A stretch of 64,000 nucleotides of DNA from Brachionus plicatilis (lineage: Eukaryota > Rotifera > Eurotatoria > Ploima > Brachionidae), in contig QEOQ01000486.1 in the NCBI GenBank assembly GCA_010279815.1, positions 774,935-838,934 of the forward strand. Reading direction: 5' to 3'. This document shows positions 36,601 to 42,600 of the stretch, piece after piece (positions within the stretch are counted from its first letter, which is position 1; each line of letters begins with the position of its first letter). The notes beneath the pieces were generated by a model. That model ran no database searches and had not been told where the DNA came from. It saw only the letters and a program-made list of their open reading frames with translations. The position numbers and the translations under genes are program-made.

Positions 36601-36845
36601 CTTTAGCACAAATGTTTTTACATGAATTGTAGAACAAGAATTTAGAATGGTTTCCACGAATGAGAGCGATGTCACTGGACTCATCTAACAAAGATGAAGA
36701 AGAAAATGAGCTGAATCAAATAAAGTCAAGATTGGACCAAACAAGCAACTTGGTGATAAATTTACTTAAGCAATTAGACGAGCTGAAAGAAAACTTTGCC
36801 GACAAACGAAAAAATGAAGAACGACCTAGTCTTTTGAAAATTTGA
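2417..36845 (+). CDS. itpr: Inositol 1,4,5-trisphosphate receptor (whole gene, 25 exons per transcript)
   Basis: Tetrameric ER Ca2+ release channel gated by IP3 and Ca2+. Exons read from the sequence: 2417-2755, 2848-3198, 3568-3651, 6446-7411, 11858-12153, 12211-12585, 12630-12699, 13882-13967, 14315-14576, 14636-14771, then 11a 14853-15121 or 11b 15228-15508, then 15608-15808, 17467-17586, 17647-18951, 23606-24084, 24137-24236, 24553-24876, 27275-27407, 29453-31161, 35608-35788, 35844-35951, 36000-36136, 36194-36359, 36418-36578, 36633-36845. All junctions are GT-AG and all phases match. The joined frame is 2,856 aa with 11a or 2,860 aa with 11b, close to the usual 2,700-2,850 aa. Order: suppressor/MIR domain, IP3-binding core, long helical modulatory region, six membrane segments, pore filter GGGIGD, C-terminal zinc site and coiled tail. 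Introns range from about 45 to 4,650 bp and are loaded with repeats. Confidence 0.97.
3861..4618. mobile_element. Non-autonomous inverted-repeat element in IP3R intron 3
   Basis: The left end (3861-3905) contains CCTAAAAC, ACCGGATTTTCTCAGACTAA and ACACGG. The right end (4540-4618) is its inverted copy, with GGTACCGGAT-type, TCCGG and GTTTTAGG motifs. The right side has extra degenerate copies of the GATCCG/CCGTGTTTTAG unit. No transposase frame inside. Confidence 0.6.
5706..6216. mobile_element. Inverted-repeat element in IP3R intron 3
   Basis: Ends read AGAGTTATTGG (about 5706) and, inverted, AGAGTTATGTTCC (about 6216). Inner inverted segments share TTTACGTAAA and TTTACCTTTATTAACC at about 5760-5800 and 6150-6200. 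No coding content. The family is uncertain. Confidence 0.5.
6446..7411 (+). CDS. itpr: IP3R exon 4: IP3-binding core, beta domain and start of alpha domain
   Basis: Encodes residues 259-580, one 966-bp exon in phase 0 at both ends. It begins [19 protein letters not shown] and contains [20 protein letters not shown] and [15 protein letters not shown], which are hallmark IP3R sequences. The phosphate-contact loop, RTTGR at residues 265-269 of mammalian type 1, reads RSTAR here (about residues 287-291), so the two arginines and the second Thr are kept while Thr266 and Gly268 positions differ. The end [20 protein letters not shown] is the alpha-domain start. The reading frame runs past the donor into the intron for 16 codons, which is not coding. 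Confidence 0.96.
8951..9259. mobile_element. hAT-type MITE copy 1 (IP3R intron 4)
   Basis: Near-full-length relative of the copy at 51399-51722. Shared landmarks in the same order are CACAAGTCTCAAGTCAAGTC, AAGTCCGGACTT, AAGTCCAAGTCCAGGCTT, TGCATTAGACAACC and ATGAAGCCTGATCTAGCAAA. Its termini are worn. A further CAGAGTTGTTTAAGTCTCAAG-like start at 8783 suggests a second broken copy just to the left. Confidence 0.75.
10445..10815. repeat. Dispersed repeat copy, related to 55000-55290
   Basis: Shares a run of landmarks with 55000-55290 in the same orientation: GAACCAATTTCAAAAACGGC versus AAACCAATTCCAAAAACGAC, then GATCAATG..GAA..T, a CATTCAA motif, AATCGGTCTT and GATTAACCTT. Probably two diverged copies of one non-coding element. 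Termini not defined. Confidence 0.45.
10879..11338. mobile_element. TA-flanked MITE (Tc1/mariner-like) in IP3R intron 4
   Basis: 460 bp with nearly perfect terminal inverted repeats of about 45 bp beginning CCGTAAACTCTTGACC and continuing ATTACTCTTGGAACTATGTC. It is flanked by TA at 10877-10878 and 11339-11340, the Tc1/mariner insertion preference. The interior is non-coding and AT-rich. Confidence 0.8.
11858..12699 (+). CDS. itpr: IP3R exons 5-7: alpha-helical part of the IP3-binding core
   Basis: Exons 11858-12153, 12211-12585 and 12630-12699. Exon 5 begins [20 protein letters not shown] and includes the conserved LLEKHIT and LDYLSDLC-type (here [12 protein letters not shown]) helices with TQELIC. 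The phase 2 split codon at 12153/12211 gives ETRFERC. Exon 6 carries [20 protein letters not shown]. Exon 7 adds [20 protein letters not shown], closing the RIH-type armadillo fold. Intron 4 before it (7412-11857, 4.4 kb) holds a hAT MITE copy and a TA-flanked MITE. Introns 5 and 6 are 57 and 44 bp. Confidence 0.95.
13351..13467. mobile_element. hAT-type MITE copy 2, internally deleted (IP3R intron 7)
   Basis: 117 bp, starts CAGATATGTTTAAAAGTC and ends CTTTTAAACAACTCTG-like, with inner AAGTCCAAGTC pieces of the family. Flanks ATTTGTAT (13343-13350) and ATTTGTTT (13468-13475) look like an 8-bp target duplication with one change. Confidence 0.7.
13882..14771 (+). CDS. itpr: IP3R exons 8-10: start of the modulatory region
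   Basis: Exons 13882-13967, 14315-14576 and 14636-14771. Exon 8 reads [18 protein letters not shown], as in all IP3Rs. Exon 9 contains a variable linker, then [12 protein letters not shown] and REQNKLTFE. Exon 10 reads [20 protein letters not shown] and ends after an acidic/serine linker in phase 1 (last base G at 14771). That phase matters because the next exon slot has two candidates that both enter in phase 1. Residues about 828-988. Confidence 0.93.
14853..15121 (+). CDS. itpr: IP3R alternative exon 11a
   Basis: 269 bp, enters in phase 1 (CA completes a GCA Ala codon with the G of exon 10) and leaves in phase 0 after CTGCAG at 15116-15121. It encodes a Ser/Asn-rich variable linker and ends [12 protein letters not shown], which matches the DTKLKIIEILQ helix that precedes [10 protein letters not shown] in vertebrate receptors. 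It is the copy closer to the family consensus. It must join exon 12 directly. Splicing it to 11b shifts frame and meets TGA within ten codons. Confidence 0.88.
15228..15508 (+). CDS. itpr: IP3R alternative exon 11b (duplicate of 11a)
   Basis: 281 bp, with the same phase 1 entry (again CA) and phase 0 exit as 11a. It encodes an acidic stretch ([10 protein letters not shown]), a Ser/Ala linker and ends [12 protein letters not shown], aligning with the end of 11a and with the family helix before [10 protein letters not shown]. The rest has diverged. It is 4 aa longer than 11a. It has its own acceptor (TATTTAG before 15228) and donor (AAG then GTATTA at 15509). Only the last dozen residues look homologous by eye. 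The interpretation as a mutually exclusive exon is inference from phase and position. Confidence 0.82.
15608..17586 (+). CDS. itpr: IP3R exons 12-13: modulatory region
   Basis: Exons 15608-15808 and 17467-17586, both phase 0 in and out. Exon 12 begins [20 protein letters not shown] and ends [11 protein letters not shown], as in the DDHGGRT of vertebrates. Exon 13 encodes [20 protein letters not shown] and [10 protein letters not shown], among the best conserved IP3R sequences. The 1.66-kb intron between them (15809-17466) holds a long palindromic repeat rich in TCGATT motifs. Confidence 0.95.
16045..16380. mobile_element. Possible DNA-transposon relic in IP3R intron 12
   Basis: Raised GC around 16190-16290 between a GGGTGAT start and a GATCACCT end. 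The block has no clear protein match and short terminal similarity only. It is weakly supported and reported because it stands out in composition. Confidence 0.25.
16540..17105. repeat. Long TCGATT-rich palindrome in IP3R intron 12
   Basis: Left arm about 16540-16740, right arm about 16815-17105, inverted copies sharing AGTCGATTATTAAATCGACT units and the stretch CTAGATGACTATAATACTTC then TAATTTATCTCGAAATTAAA. The outer arms are tandem arrays of a small self-complementary unit, as in foldback elements. The right end carries ACCAACACTA, a hAT-like terminus, with no partner seen on the left. Open frames in the right arm are translations of the repeat. Confidence 0.7.
17647..18951 (+). CDS. itpr: IP3R exon 14: central RIH/helical modulatory region
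   Basis: 1,305-bp exon, phase 0 at both ends, residues about 1186-1620. It starts [20 protein letters not shown] and includes [79 protein letters not shown] and [10 protein letters not shown], all diagnostic of the RIH domain in IP3/ryanodine receptors. The 4.65-kb intron that follows (18952-23605) is the most repeat-dense region of the window. Confidence 0.96.
19378..19757. mobile_element. TA-flanked MITE with ATTCC repeats (IP3R intron 14)
   Basis: Termini are CGGTGGTTTTTGCC and, inverted, CAGTGGTTCTTGC, with TA at 19376-19377 and 19758-19759. Subterminal GAAACGTTCC plus a small palindrome around CCCTTATCGGGAACGGAA occurs on both sides. The interior is an array of ATTCC/GGAAT units arranged as an inverted pair. 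It fits a Tc1/mariner-type non-autonomous element. Confidence 0.75.
20815..21389. mobile_element. pogo/Tigger-type element nested in the composite
   Basis: Termini CAGTCGTTCCTC (20815-20826) and inverted CAGTAGTTCCTC (21378-21389), flanked by TA on both sides. Subterminal ATAACGAGC-type sequence near the right end is typical of this group. It contains the remnant of a transposase C-terminus described separately. Confidence 0.75.
20988..21233 (+). pseudogene. Transposase C-terminal remnant of the pogo-type element
   Basis: ATG at 20988 opens 41 codons ([19 protein letters not shown], then [15 protein letters not shown]) to a TAA at 21111. The following frame continues in a shifted register as [11 protein letters not shown], then a Lys-rich piece and [10 protein letters not shown]. 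Acidic linker plus a final I-T-D-F-type motif is the usual tail of pogo/Tigger/jerky transposases. The catalytic domain is absent. Confidence 0.55.
21513..22070. mobile_element. Foldback-type element made of GTAC-rich subrepeats
   Basis: The left arm (about 21513-21775) holds tandem units built on TTTTTGTACTTTTTCTAATT and GGCCCTGGTCC. The right arm (about 21880-22070) is the inverse. Ends read ATAGACAATGA on both sides in inverted orientation. A GC-rich centre (21785-21845) includes GGGCTCCGCCCCGGACCCCG. Flanks CGTAAATTTT and CGTAAATTTC suggest a target duplication of about 9 bp, as known for foldback elements. A related copy is at 62050-62440. Confidence 0.65.
22507..23430. mobile_element. 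Inverted-repeat element enclosing the GC-rich insert (IP3R intron 14)
   Basis: Arms of about 130 bp (22507-22640 and 23270-23430) share, inverted, AACATACTAGCC, CAGCATACCC/CAGCATGCCC, CATTTTTCATCCCAGCATAC and AACATACC. The repeated word AGCATAC or ACATAC recurs through both arms. No coding sequence of its own. Confidence 0.7.
22920..23105. repeat. GC-rich GGCCG-repeat insert
   Basis: About 185 bp of GGCGGCC / GGCCGGCC words spaced 10-25 bp apart on both strands, beginning TAGTGTTGGGCGGCGGCC, inside DNA that is otherwise mostly A/T. Open frames on both strands across it are by-products of the composition. The start fits the hAT YARNG terminus rule, but no matching right terminus was found. 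Confidence 0.7.
23606..24236 (+). CDS. itpr: IP3R exons 15-16: modulatory region, second half
   Basis: Exons 23606-24084 and 24137-24236, joined by a phase 2 split Lys codon over a 52-bp intron. Contains [19 protein letters not shown], then a low-complexity acidic/Asn linker unlike vertebrate sequence, then [18 protein letters not shown] and [20 protein letters not shown] with [14 protein letters not shown] at the end. The linker replaces a conserved stretch of the vertebrate protein and looks disordered. Residues about 1621-1813. Confidence 0.93.
24553..27407 (+). CDS. itpr: IP3R exons 17-18: end of modulatory region
   Basis: Exons 24553-24876 and 27275-27407. Exon 17 starts [13 protein letters not shown], equal to the GEALRIVLVNRY segment that follows the SII splice region in mammals. 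It then has a Ser-rich linker and [19 protein letters not shown] and [15 protein letters not shown]. Exon 18 encodes [20 protein letters not shown] and ends in phase 1. The intron (24877-27274) contains an inverted repeat at 25388-25597 and otherwise only AT-rich sequence. Confidence 0.93.
25388..25597. repeat. Inverted repeat in IP3R intron 17
   Basis: Two arms of about 78 bp are near-perfect inverses, each starting ATCAACTTTTGGCAGAACGT and running through AAATTTTCATATTTTTAGAT. The loop is about 60 bp. A MITE-like foldback with no visible target duplication. Confidence 0.7.
27431..28298. mobile_element. 868-bp element with ~140-bp inverted repeats and 8-bp target duplication
   Basis: Arms 27431-27570 and 28158-28298 are almost identical inverses, starting GGCAATGTGAAATTTTAGTA and including TGTACAAATTTTGTGCAACC. 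The flanks TTCCTTTT (27423-27430) and TTCCTTTT (28299-28306) are identical, an 8-bp duplication. The near-identity of the arms suggests recent insertion. The terminus does not fit the usual hAT YARNG rule, so the superfamily is open. The loop contains an LTR-like block. Confidence 0.8.
27761..28085 (+). mobile_element. LTR-like block inside the 868-bp element
   Basis: Begins TGTAATACACC directly after a purine tract (AAAGAGCGGGGGA), has TATAAATAA-type and AATAAA (about 28033) signals, and ends CCGCCTTACA. TG...CA ends, a preceding polypurine tract and a length of 325 bp fit a 3' or solo LTR. No gag or pol sequence is present. Confidence 0.4.
29453..31161 (+). CDS. itpr: IP3R exon 19: RIH-associated domain and membrane segments S1-S4
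   Basis: 1,709-bp exon entering in phase 1 (the split codon gives Val) and leaving in phase 0. Includes [54 protein letters not shown] and [17 protein letters not shown]. It then has an acidic Ser/Asp linker, [19 protein letters not shown] and [17 protein letters not shown]. The channel part begins with [20 protein letters not shown] (S1) and continues through helices ending [20 protein letters not shown]. Residues about 1966-2535. This is the most strongly conserved part of the gene and has far higher GC than its surroundings. Confidence 0.97.
31312..32085 (-). pseudogene. LINE reverse-transcriptase 3' relic (IP3R intron 19)
   Basis: Read on the minus strand from 32085 down, pieces in changing frames give a KVKF-type stretch, MVDELK and a [17 protein letters not shown] piece, [30 protein letters not shown], then [20 protein letters not shown] and [19 protein letters not shown]. 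This is the thumb and C-terminal region of a jockey/CR1/L2-like LINE. The end at about 31312-31350 has TTCTGAAGGAGCATTAGCTC before an A/T tail, also seen at 55850. Multiple frameshifts and stops; truncated at the 5' side. Confidence 0.75.
32255..32440. mobile_element. MITE-like palindrome (IP3R intron 19)
   Basis: Inverted ends TGTGAATGCA and TGTGTATGCA, with arms sharing CAACATTCAAAGTTG and AAGTCTGCTAA. A diverged half-copy with GTGAATGCAGCATTGG and TCAACTGTCAAAGTCTG lies at 22365-22440. Confidence 0.65.
32719..33142. mobile_element. MITE with CACTGACCC ends, copy 1 (IP3R intron 19)
   Basis: Inverted ends around AAACACTGAC and AAACACTGACTCCC. Arms share AAAGTTTAAACATGTCATTT-type sequence, TAGTTTGGA and TGTACTTTTT. 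The interior with GGAAAGATCTACAAGAATAA resembles the interior of 40886-41427, so the two are one family. Confidence 0.65.
33348..34624 (-). mobile_element. Mariner transposon, nearly intact (IP3R intron 19)
   Basis: 1,277 bp, flanked by TA at 33346-33347 and 34625-34626. Terminal inverted repeats share TTAGGT, TTAATAAGTTTTTTCGT at both ends. The size equals typical mariners. It is inserted antisense to IP3R. A perfect stem (ACATCATTTGAAAGA and its inverse) sits at about 34502-34543 in the transposon 5' region. Few mutations imply recent activity. Confidence 0.92.
33420..34451 (-). pseudogene. Mariner transposase with one in-frame stop
   Basis: 344 codons from ATG at 34451 to stop at 33420, one frame throughout, equal in length to typical mariner transposases. 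An HTH N-terminal half contains [14 protein letters not shown] and [24 protein letters not shown] at 33996-33998 lies immediately before the first catalytic Asp in DEKWIYFD. The other catalytic residues are in LLHDDARPH and [13 protein letters not shown], with 34 residues between them, the D,D34D signature. Apart from that stop I see no frameshift. A selenocysteine or readthrough explanation is possible but much less likely than simple inactivation. Confidence 0.92.
35099..35319. mobile_element. Short MITE before IP3R exon 20
   Basis: Arms of about 55 bp at 35099-35153 and 35262-35319 are inverses, sharing TTAATAAAGTATA, AATACTGCAATAAAGTTCAA and CATACTTTGT. The loop is about 110 bp. Non-coding. 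Confidence 0.7.
35608..36136 (+). CDS. itpr: IP3R exons 20-22: S5, lumenal loop and selectivity filter
   Basis: Exons 35608-35788, 35844-35951 and 36000-36136. Exon 20 reads [20 protein letters not shown] followed by S5 ([20 protein letters not shown]) and DDFIMEVD. Exon 21 is a divergent lumenal loop with [14 protein letters not shown]. Exon 22 has [19 protein letters not shown] and the filter [11 protein letters not shown] (about residues 2664-2669). Ile in the filter resembles ryanodine receptors, while vertebrate IP3Rs usually have Val. The 4.45-kb intron upstream contains the mariner and a LINE relic. Confidence 0.95.
36194..36845 (+). CDS. itpr: IP3R exons 23-25: S6, zinc site and C-terminal tail
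   Basis: Exons 36194-36359, 36418-36578 and 36633-36845. Exon 23 encodes S6 ([20 protein letters not shown]) with [15 protein letters not shown] and TCFIC, the first two Cys of the C2H2 zinc site. Exon 24 has [17 protein letters not shown], giving the His ligands. The usual Gly after the second Cys is Ser here because of the split codon. Exon 25 reads [13 protein letters not shown], then a heptad-like coiled tail ([20 protein letters not shown]), and stops with TGA at 36843-36845. Confidence 0.96.
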
Positions 36846-36899
36846 ATATAGTTTTAGTTTTTTTTTAAATAATTTTTTTTCTATTTCGAACGAGATCTT

Positions 36900-36905
36900 A
36901 ATAAA
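36900..36905 (+). terminator. Poly(A) signal of the IP3R gene
   Basis: AATAAA lies 55 bases after the IP3R stop codon, followed by a T-rich tract. It is the nearest canonical signal. AATAAA is common by chance in such AT-rich DNA, so the position is what supports it. Confidence 0.5.
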
Positions 36906-37046
36906 TTTTTTTTTGAATTATTTTTTTTTATATTTTAATACTCATAAATTGGAATTGATTTGTAAATTCCATCTAATAAAAATAATAAAAAGTGATTTTT
37001 TAAAAAAGTTTACTTAAAATTTCCGGCTACAGGTAAACCCGTTTAA

Positions 37047-37496
37047 CCCTTATCCGTCGAAAACTGGGTCAAAAATGACCCAGCACTACGTTGTTGACGA
37101 AAATGGGTCATTTTTGACACAAGCAAATTTTTTTTTATTTTTATCGTTTTTTTAATTGAAAAATCTTATTTGAACTAAACATACAATAGTTTTTACTTTT
37201 AAAAATCAAACAATTAGTTTTCATTTAATAAATTGCTTATCCCTTCTTTAGAATCTTAAAAAAAACCGCTTTACTTTTAATCCTTAATGTCTCAAAATAA
37301 AAAATTTGCTATATAAATCAATTAAAAATTATTGATTCAATCAATTTTAAAAAAATGAGTTTTTATGAATTTAATTTTATTAATTAATCATCTGAACTGA
37401 ACAACGAATTAAAAAAAAATAAATTTTTTTACTCTGGGTCAAAAATGACCCATTATCGTCTTCAACGTTATTTTTTCTATTTCCGACGGATAAGGG
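37047..37496. mobile_element. piggyBac-type MITE
   Basis: 450 bp flanked by TTAA at 37043-37046 and 37497-37500. Both ends read, inverted, CCCTTATCCGTCG, with subterminal TGGGTCAAAAATGACCCA palindromes on both sides. TTAA duplication with CCC termini is the piggyBac signature. The interior is AT-rich and non-coding. The flanks (CAGGTAAACCCG / CTCAAACTCGTTTAAGTCGA) look like parts of another, interrupted element. Confidence 0.85.
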
Positions 37497-37655
37497 TTAA
37501 CTCAAACTCGTTTAAGTCGAATATCGCTTAACTCGAAAGAATTGAATTATTTAATTAGTTAATTGTTTATTGATTTTGTTATTTTTTTACTAAATTAGTG
37601 AAGATTTTTACTGGATTTGTGGATAGATATTATTTATGTTCGGCATACAATTATC

Positions 37656-38830
37656 GTTCACCAATAATATTTTTTTTATTCACCAAAAAAATAAAGAATA
37701 TCACCAAAAAAAATATAATCTAAGGCGAAACTCGATTACCAAAATTTAACACCTAATTCGTGTATTTTGCCGCAAATTTATTATTAATTTACACCAAAAA
37801 ATCACAATTACCTCTGCAAATCAAACCACCAATACAAAATAGGCTTCTAAACCAAATTAATTTATACTTCACCAGTTCAATTTTTTATTCCCCAAAAATA
37901 TTATAAATAGTATTTTTCATAATGTTATTTTACCGCAAATCCTTTAAAAATCAATTGAAACTCAATCGATACGATGGCAACAGCATTAATTCAAGATAAC
38001 ACAGTATCGTCATCAAGTGAAAACGTACTTGTTTATCAAGATACTAGAGATGATGTAGATTTGGATATTGAATCTGAAACATTGCAAAGAAAAAGGAAAA
38101 GAAGCAAAGGTTAAGTATACAACGCGCACAACAATTATCAATTATTTGATATAGCTTTGGGAGATCTCAATAAAATAGGCAATTGGAGAAAACAACGCAA
38201 GCATTATACCTGGTATAATGCTGGTATAATGGATGTGATGTATTAGGTTTTAAGTTTTTAAAAAAAAAAAGAAAAAAATTGAAAAAACTTAACGCTGTCA
38301 GTTTGTAAAACTACAGTATTTAAGATTGAAATATAGAAAAGAATAATGGATCCTTGAAATTGCTAGTGAATTATTTTCTTCAGTTTATGTTTAGCATGTT
38401 TTGGCTTATTGTTTTTGCTTGGTATAAAAGAGGGTTTTATAACTTTATTTTGGCGGGTTTTTGTTTTTTTTGAATAAAGAAATTGAAAAAAGAGAATTTG
38501 ACTTTTTCTTTAGTGAAGAATATTATAATGGATAGTTCATGTAGATGGTACATCAAGAATAACATTTGCAAGCGCTTGATTGGTATATCAAAAATTTTAA
38601 ATATTCCTGGATGTGAAATACCATTATCAGCGAAAAATATTCATATCGGCGAAAAAAGAAAATCTGGAAGACCTGCAAAGACAAAACAAGCCTTGATAGT
38701 TCGGTAATTATTTTTGGCTTGATTGTATTATTATTGGTGATAAAAACTATTATTTTGGTTGAAATAAATATTTTTTTGGTTTAAAATAATTAATTAATTT
38801 GGTGAAAAAAAAATATTTTTTTGGTGAAAT
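37656..38830 (+). mobile_element. MULE-like deletion derivative
   Basis: Ends rich in inverted CACCAAAAAAATA / TATTTTTTTGGTG motifs (37656-37720 and 38727-38830). Contains two transposase scraps. Near the left an ATG at 37974 opens MATALIQDNTVSSSSENVL, then a Lys/Arg cluster. Near the right is a SWIM-type domain. The middle of the transposase is missing. Confidence 0.55.
38483..38707 (+). pseudogene. MULE transposase C-terminal (SWIM zinc finger) fragment
   Basis: Encodes CRWYIKNNICKRLIGISKIL followed by IPLSAKNI and GEKRKSGRPAKTKQAL, ending in TAA. The C-x-W/Y...C-K-x-x-I-G pattern followed by a basic GRP tail is the usual end of MULE transposases with a SWIM finger; the expected His is Arg here. 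No start or catalytic domain. Confidence 0.6.
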
Positions 38831-39671
38831 AGAAATTTAGTGTCTTAATGTTCTTGTAAATAATATTAAAATATTGATTTTCAAAATTTGTTAAAAATTA
38901 ATGGAATATAGTAATGAAAATCCATTTTTGTTTTCTTGTTGAATTTATAACATTTTTCACCTTTTTTACAAAAATTTACCGAAATTTACATCAATTTTCG
39001 TCAAAAAATTCAATCGAATTTTTTTTTTTTTACTTTTTCAAAAATTCGAAAAAAAAATTTTTCATGTAAATTGGCTTTCGAGAAATTTTGGGTTTTTTTT
39101 TCACTGAATTTTACAATAATTATGGTTAATTTACGATAATTATCGTTATTTTACGAAAAATACCCTTTTTTAGATTATCATAATTTACGCTAAATATGGT
39201 AAAATATCGTGAATTTACCGTAATTTACCTAAAATATGGTGAATTCAAGGTATCGTGGCAGCACTGAAAAGATGAAAACATGAAAATACTTAAAAATGCT
39301 TTGTGTTAGCCGTTCAACAAGAATAATTTTCTCCGTCTCAGGATCAAAACATTACAGTCAAATTAGAGTGGGGTGACATTTTTCATCCATAAAAATGTTA
39401 TGATTCATAAATCAAAATTCTATGAAGTTGTCGTTTTTAACATAAAAGTTTACTCTTTTTTTATTGTAATACACATATAAATAAATATTTTTTAAAATAA
39501 TTTATTAGATTAGAAAAAATAAAATGCTTTTTACAACATAAAAATTAACGGCATTGAAAAAAAAGACTTTCTATAAAACTAAAAGAGCACCTAGCAATGA
39601 AAATAAAAAACATAAAAACAAAAAAAAAACAAAAAAATACACTTATTTTGAACAAGACAAAAATTGGAATG

Positions 39672-42600
39672 TCACAAGTCAGATTGTACTATTTGTTCTT
39701 TTCTCTTAAAATTAGGCGTAGTTAGACTCTTGGACATAGATTTGACTGTGCTCGATTCAGCGTTCAAATAGTCCAGCTTCACTTTTGGAAGTTGATCAGT
39801 CAAATTATCAATAACGCCAATATCATTCACTGATTTTTTAATAATGGACCTAACGGGTCCGGCACCAGTCAACGCGCCGGCAAACATTCGGGCATCGCCG
39901 GCGCGCAAAGACGGTCTCGATTCACTCAAATCTGTCAAACAATGGCTTGACTCAAAATTTTTCTCATCCTCACTGCTTAGCTCGTCCAAAAAAGTCACAC
40001 TTTTGGAGCGGATATTTTTGGACGAGCGTCTAAACTTGGACGACTCGATTACTTGCTGTCTCTTTTCAATTTGCTTTCTTTCTTTTATTTCCTCATCAAG
40101 CTCAGCTCTCAGCTGCCACATAAGATCCGACTTAATGTCTTGTTTTTTGTCAATCATTTCATTCTTTATGCGTCCACTGTTGCGTGCCTGATTGAATAGT
40201 GAGCGCTTCAGGTCAAAATTCTCTTCGCCCTCTGAGTCCAAGTTCAGGCTGCGGTTCGATCTTGAGTCCATGTCCGATTGACAGTCAAAATTGTCTGCTT
40301 TGGCCTTTTTTTTAGCCTTGAGCCGCCTCAAACTCAAACGTTTGTTGTCACTTTTGACCATGTCACTGCTGCCATTGTTTGACGGGGCAAAAAAATTCAG
40401 CAAAGAACTCAGCGACTTTCTGTGCGTTTGATCAGTCAGCTTTTTCTTCTCCTCGTCAAGCTTTTTGCTTCGTTTTTCTCTTTTCAACTTTTGCTTTTCT
40501 TCTACTTGACTCTGAATTTTGTTCATCAAATTAACTGTCTTTTGATTAGTGGCCTTTGATTCTGTTTTGGCCGGGACTCGCATCGGCACACTGCAACTCC
40601 GACTACTTTTTACACTAAGCCTGTCAAATGCCGACCTTAAAATTAACTAATATAATTTAGACTGTAAAAATAATTTTTTTTAAATTTTCTTAAATTTTTA
40701 TGTAAAAATAAATAAGCTGATACTTTTGAGTAATTTTTATGAAATGAAATGATTTTATGAAATCAACAATTAAATTAAACTAATAATTCAGAGCAAAATA
40801 AATTAAATTTCTTATTTGAAAATTTATTTAAAAAAGAAATTTCTTTTCAATTTCATGTTAAATTTCAGAACAAATATGTCCATTCATTAGACACCCACTT
40901 ATTTTACACAAAGCAAAAATATTTTTAAAAGTTTTAACATATTATTTTGTTTGTAATTTTCTGTACTTTTTGAACAAAAAATAGATACATATTTGAAAAG
41001 CTCGAGAAATTCTCTACAAGAATTATTAGGTGGTTATTAGGAGGTCAGTAGGGGGTTCAGGTTTTTATGAAAGTAAATTTTTGCTTTTTCACAAAAAATT
41101 ATATTGAGATTTGGAAAACAAACAACAAATTCAAAAAGGTGAGATAATTCTGAATCAAATGGCATGTCGTATGTGAATTTATTTAAAATCCAAATATCTC
41201 AAAAATTTGTCTAAATTTTGGAAAGCTCTTAAAATTCCCTACCAGAATAATGGAGTAGCGGGTTAGATTTTTAAAAATATAAACGATTCAATTTTCGAAA
41301 TAAATAAAAATCTTGGAAAAATAATAATTTAATTTTCAAAAAGTACGGAAAATTCCAAACTAAATGATATGTTAAAACTTTTAAAAATATTTTTGGTTTG
41401 TAAAATAAGTGTTGTGGGTCAGTGGATGAAGTATCAAAAGAAAAAAAATTAATATAAAAGCAAAATAGATAGAATTTTAGAGTGTTTTATTTAACAATTA
41501 TAATTAAGTATCAAAATTTATATTTAAGAACTAAACTAAGCTATCAACCTTTACCGGATCAGTGTTTTAGTATAACCCTTTGGGATTTACTAATTTTTCG
41601 GAAAATTTCGTAAATTTTTATTTAAATTACTCGACTAAGCGATAACTAATTTAATTATGTAATATTGAATAACGAGATAAAACAATTGGTGCAAGTTAAT
41701 CCAAAATACTGCTCTTGTAGTGAGTATAGTGAGAATTGGGTTTGTAGGCATTATATTACATTAACTCACTTATTTGAAAGACTTCAATCAATCGGAATCG
41801 AAGCATTGGCAAGCACTTCTGAGCATAAACATGGAAAATAATAGTAATAAAAAATTCATTAATCTAAAAAATGATAACCATTCTACCAGCGATCCAGTCG
41901 AAATTGCAGAATTTTTTGTATTTAATTTAGAAAAAGATTTTAAACATGTTAAAAACAACCAACTCAAGAGCAGCAGCAGGTTTAGATCTAATATCCAACA
42001 AGGTATGTAAAAATCTCCCTTTTCCAAAACTTGTTGAGATATACAAGATATTCAACAGCTCTCTCAATCATGGCCACATACCTCCAATTTGGAAAAAATC
42101 CAAAATTATAATTATTCTAAAAAAAATAAACCTCCACATAGTTTAAACTCTTACAGGCCTATCTCCCTCCTCAGTTGATTAGCCAAATGGCTCGAAAAAT
42201 TGTAAATTAAAAGTTTCAAGATTGGGCAGAAAACTCAAAAATTCTACCGACCTGTCAGTCTGGCTTCAGAAAAACCAAAAGCATCCAAGATCACATATTG
42301 AGATTAAACCAATCAATAACAGATGGATTCAATCGCAATCAGCTAACTGGAGCTATCTTCTTCGATCTTGAAAAAGCCTTTGACAAAACATCAGACAATG
42401 GTATGATTGCAAAATTTAGAGAACACAATCTTCATACAATATTATCCGATGGATTGAAAACTTTCTCACAAACCGCTCTTTTAGAGTAAGCTATAATGGC
42501 CAAACTTCAAAAAATAAGTCTATTAAATGTGGAGTCCCTCAGGGAAGTTGCCTATCCCCTACTATTTTTATTCCGTTTTTTAGCGATATAGCTAAAAGTA

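Larger units (their letters stand above)
36906..39671. other. Spacer between IP3R and the minus-strand gene
   Basis: Contains the piggyBac MITE and MULE derivative listed separately. From 38831 to 39660 it is AT-rich with repeated TTTACCGTAATTTAC-like words near 39180-39260. An AATAAA on the minus strand (39501-39506) could serve the 39672-46574 gene. Confidence 0.5.
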
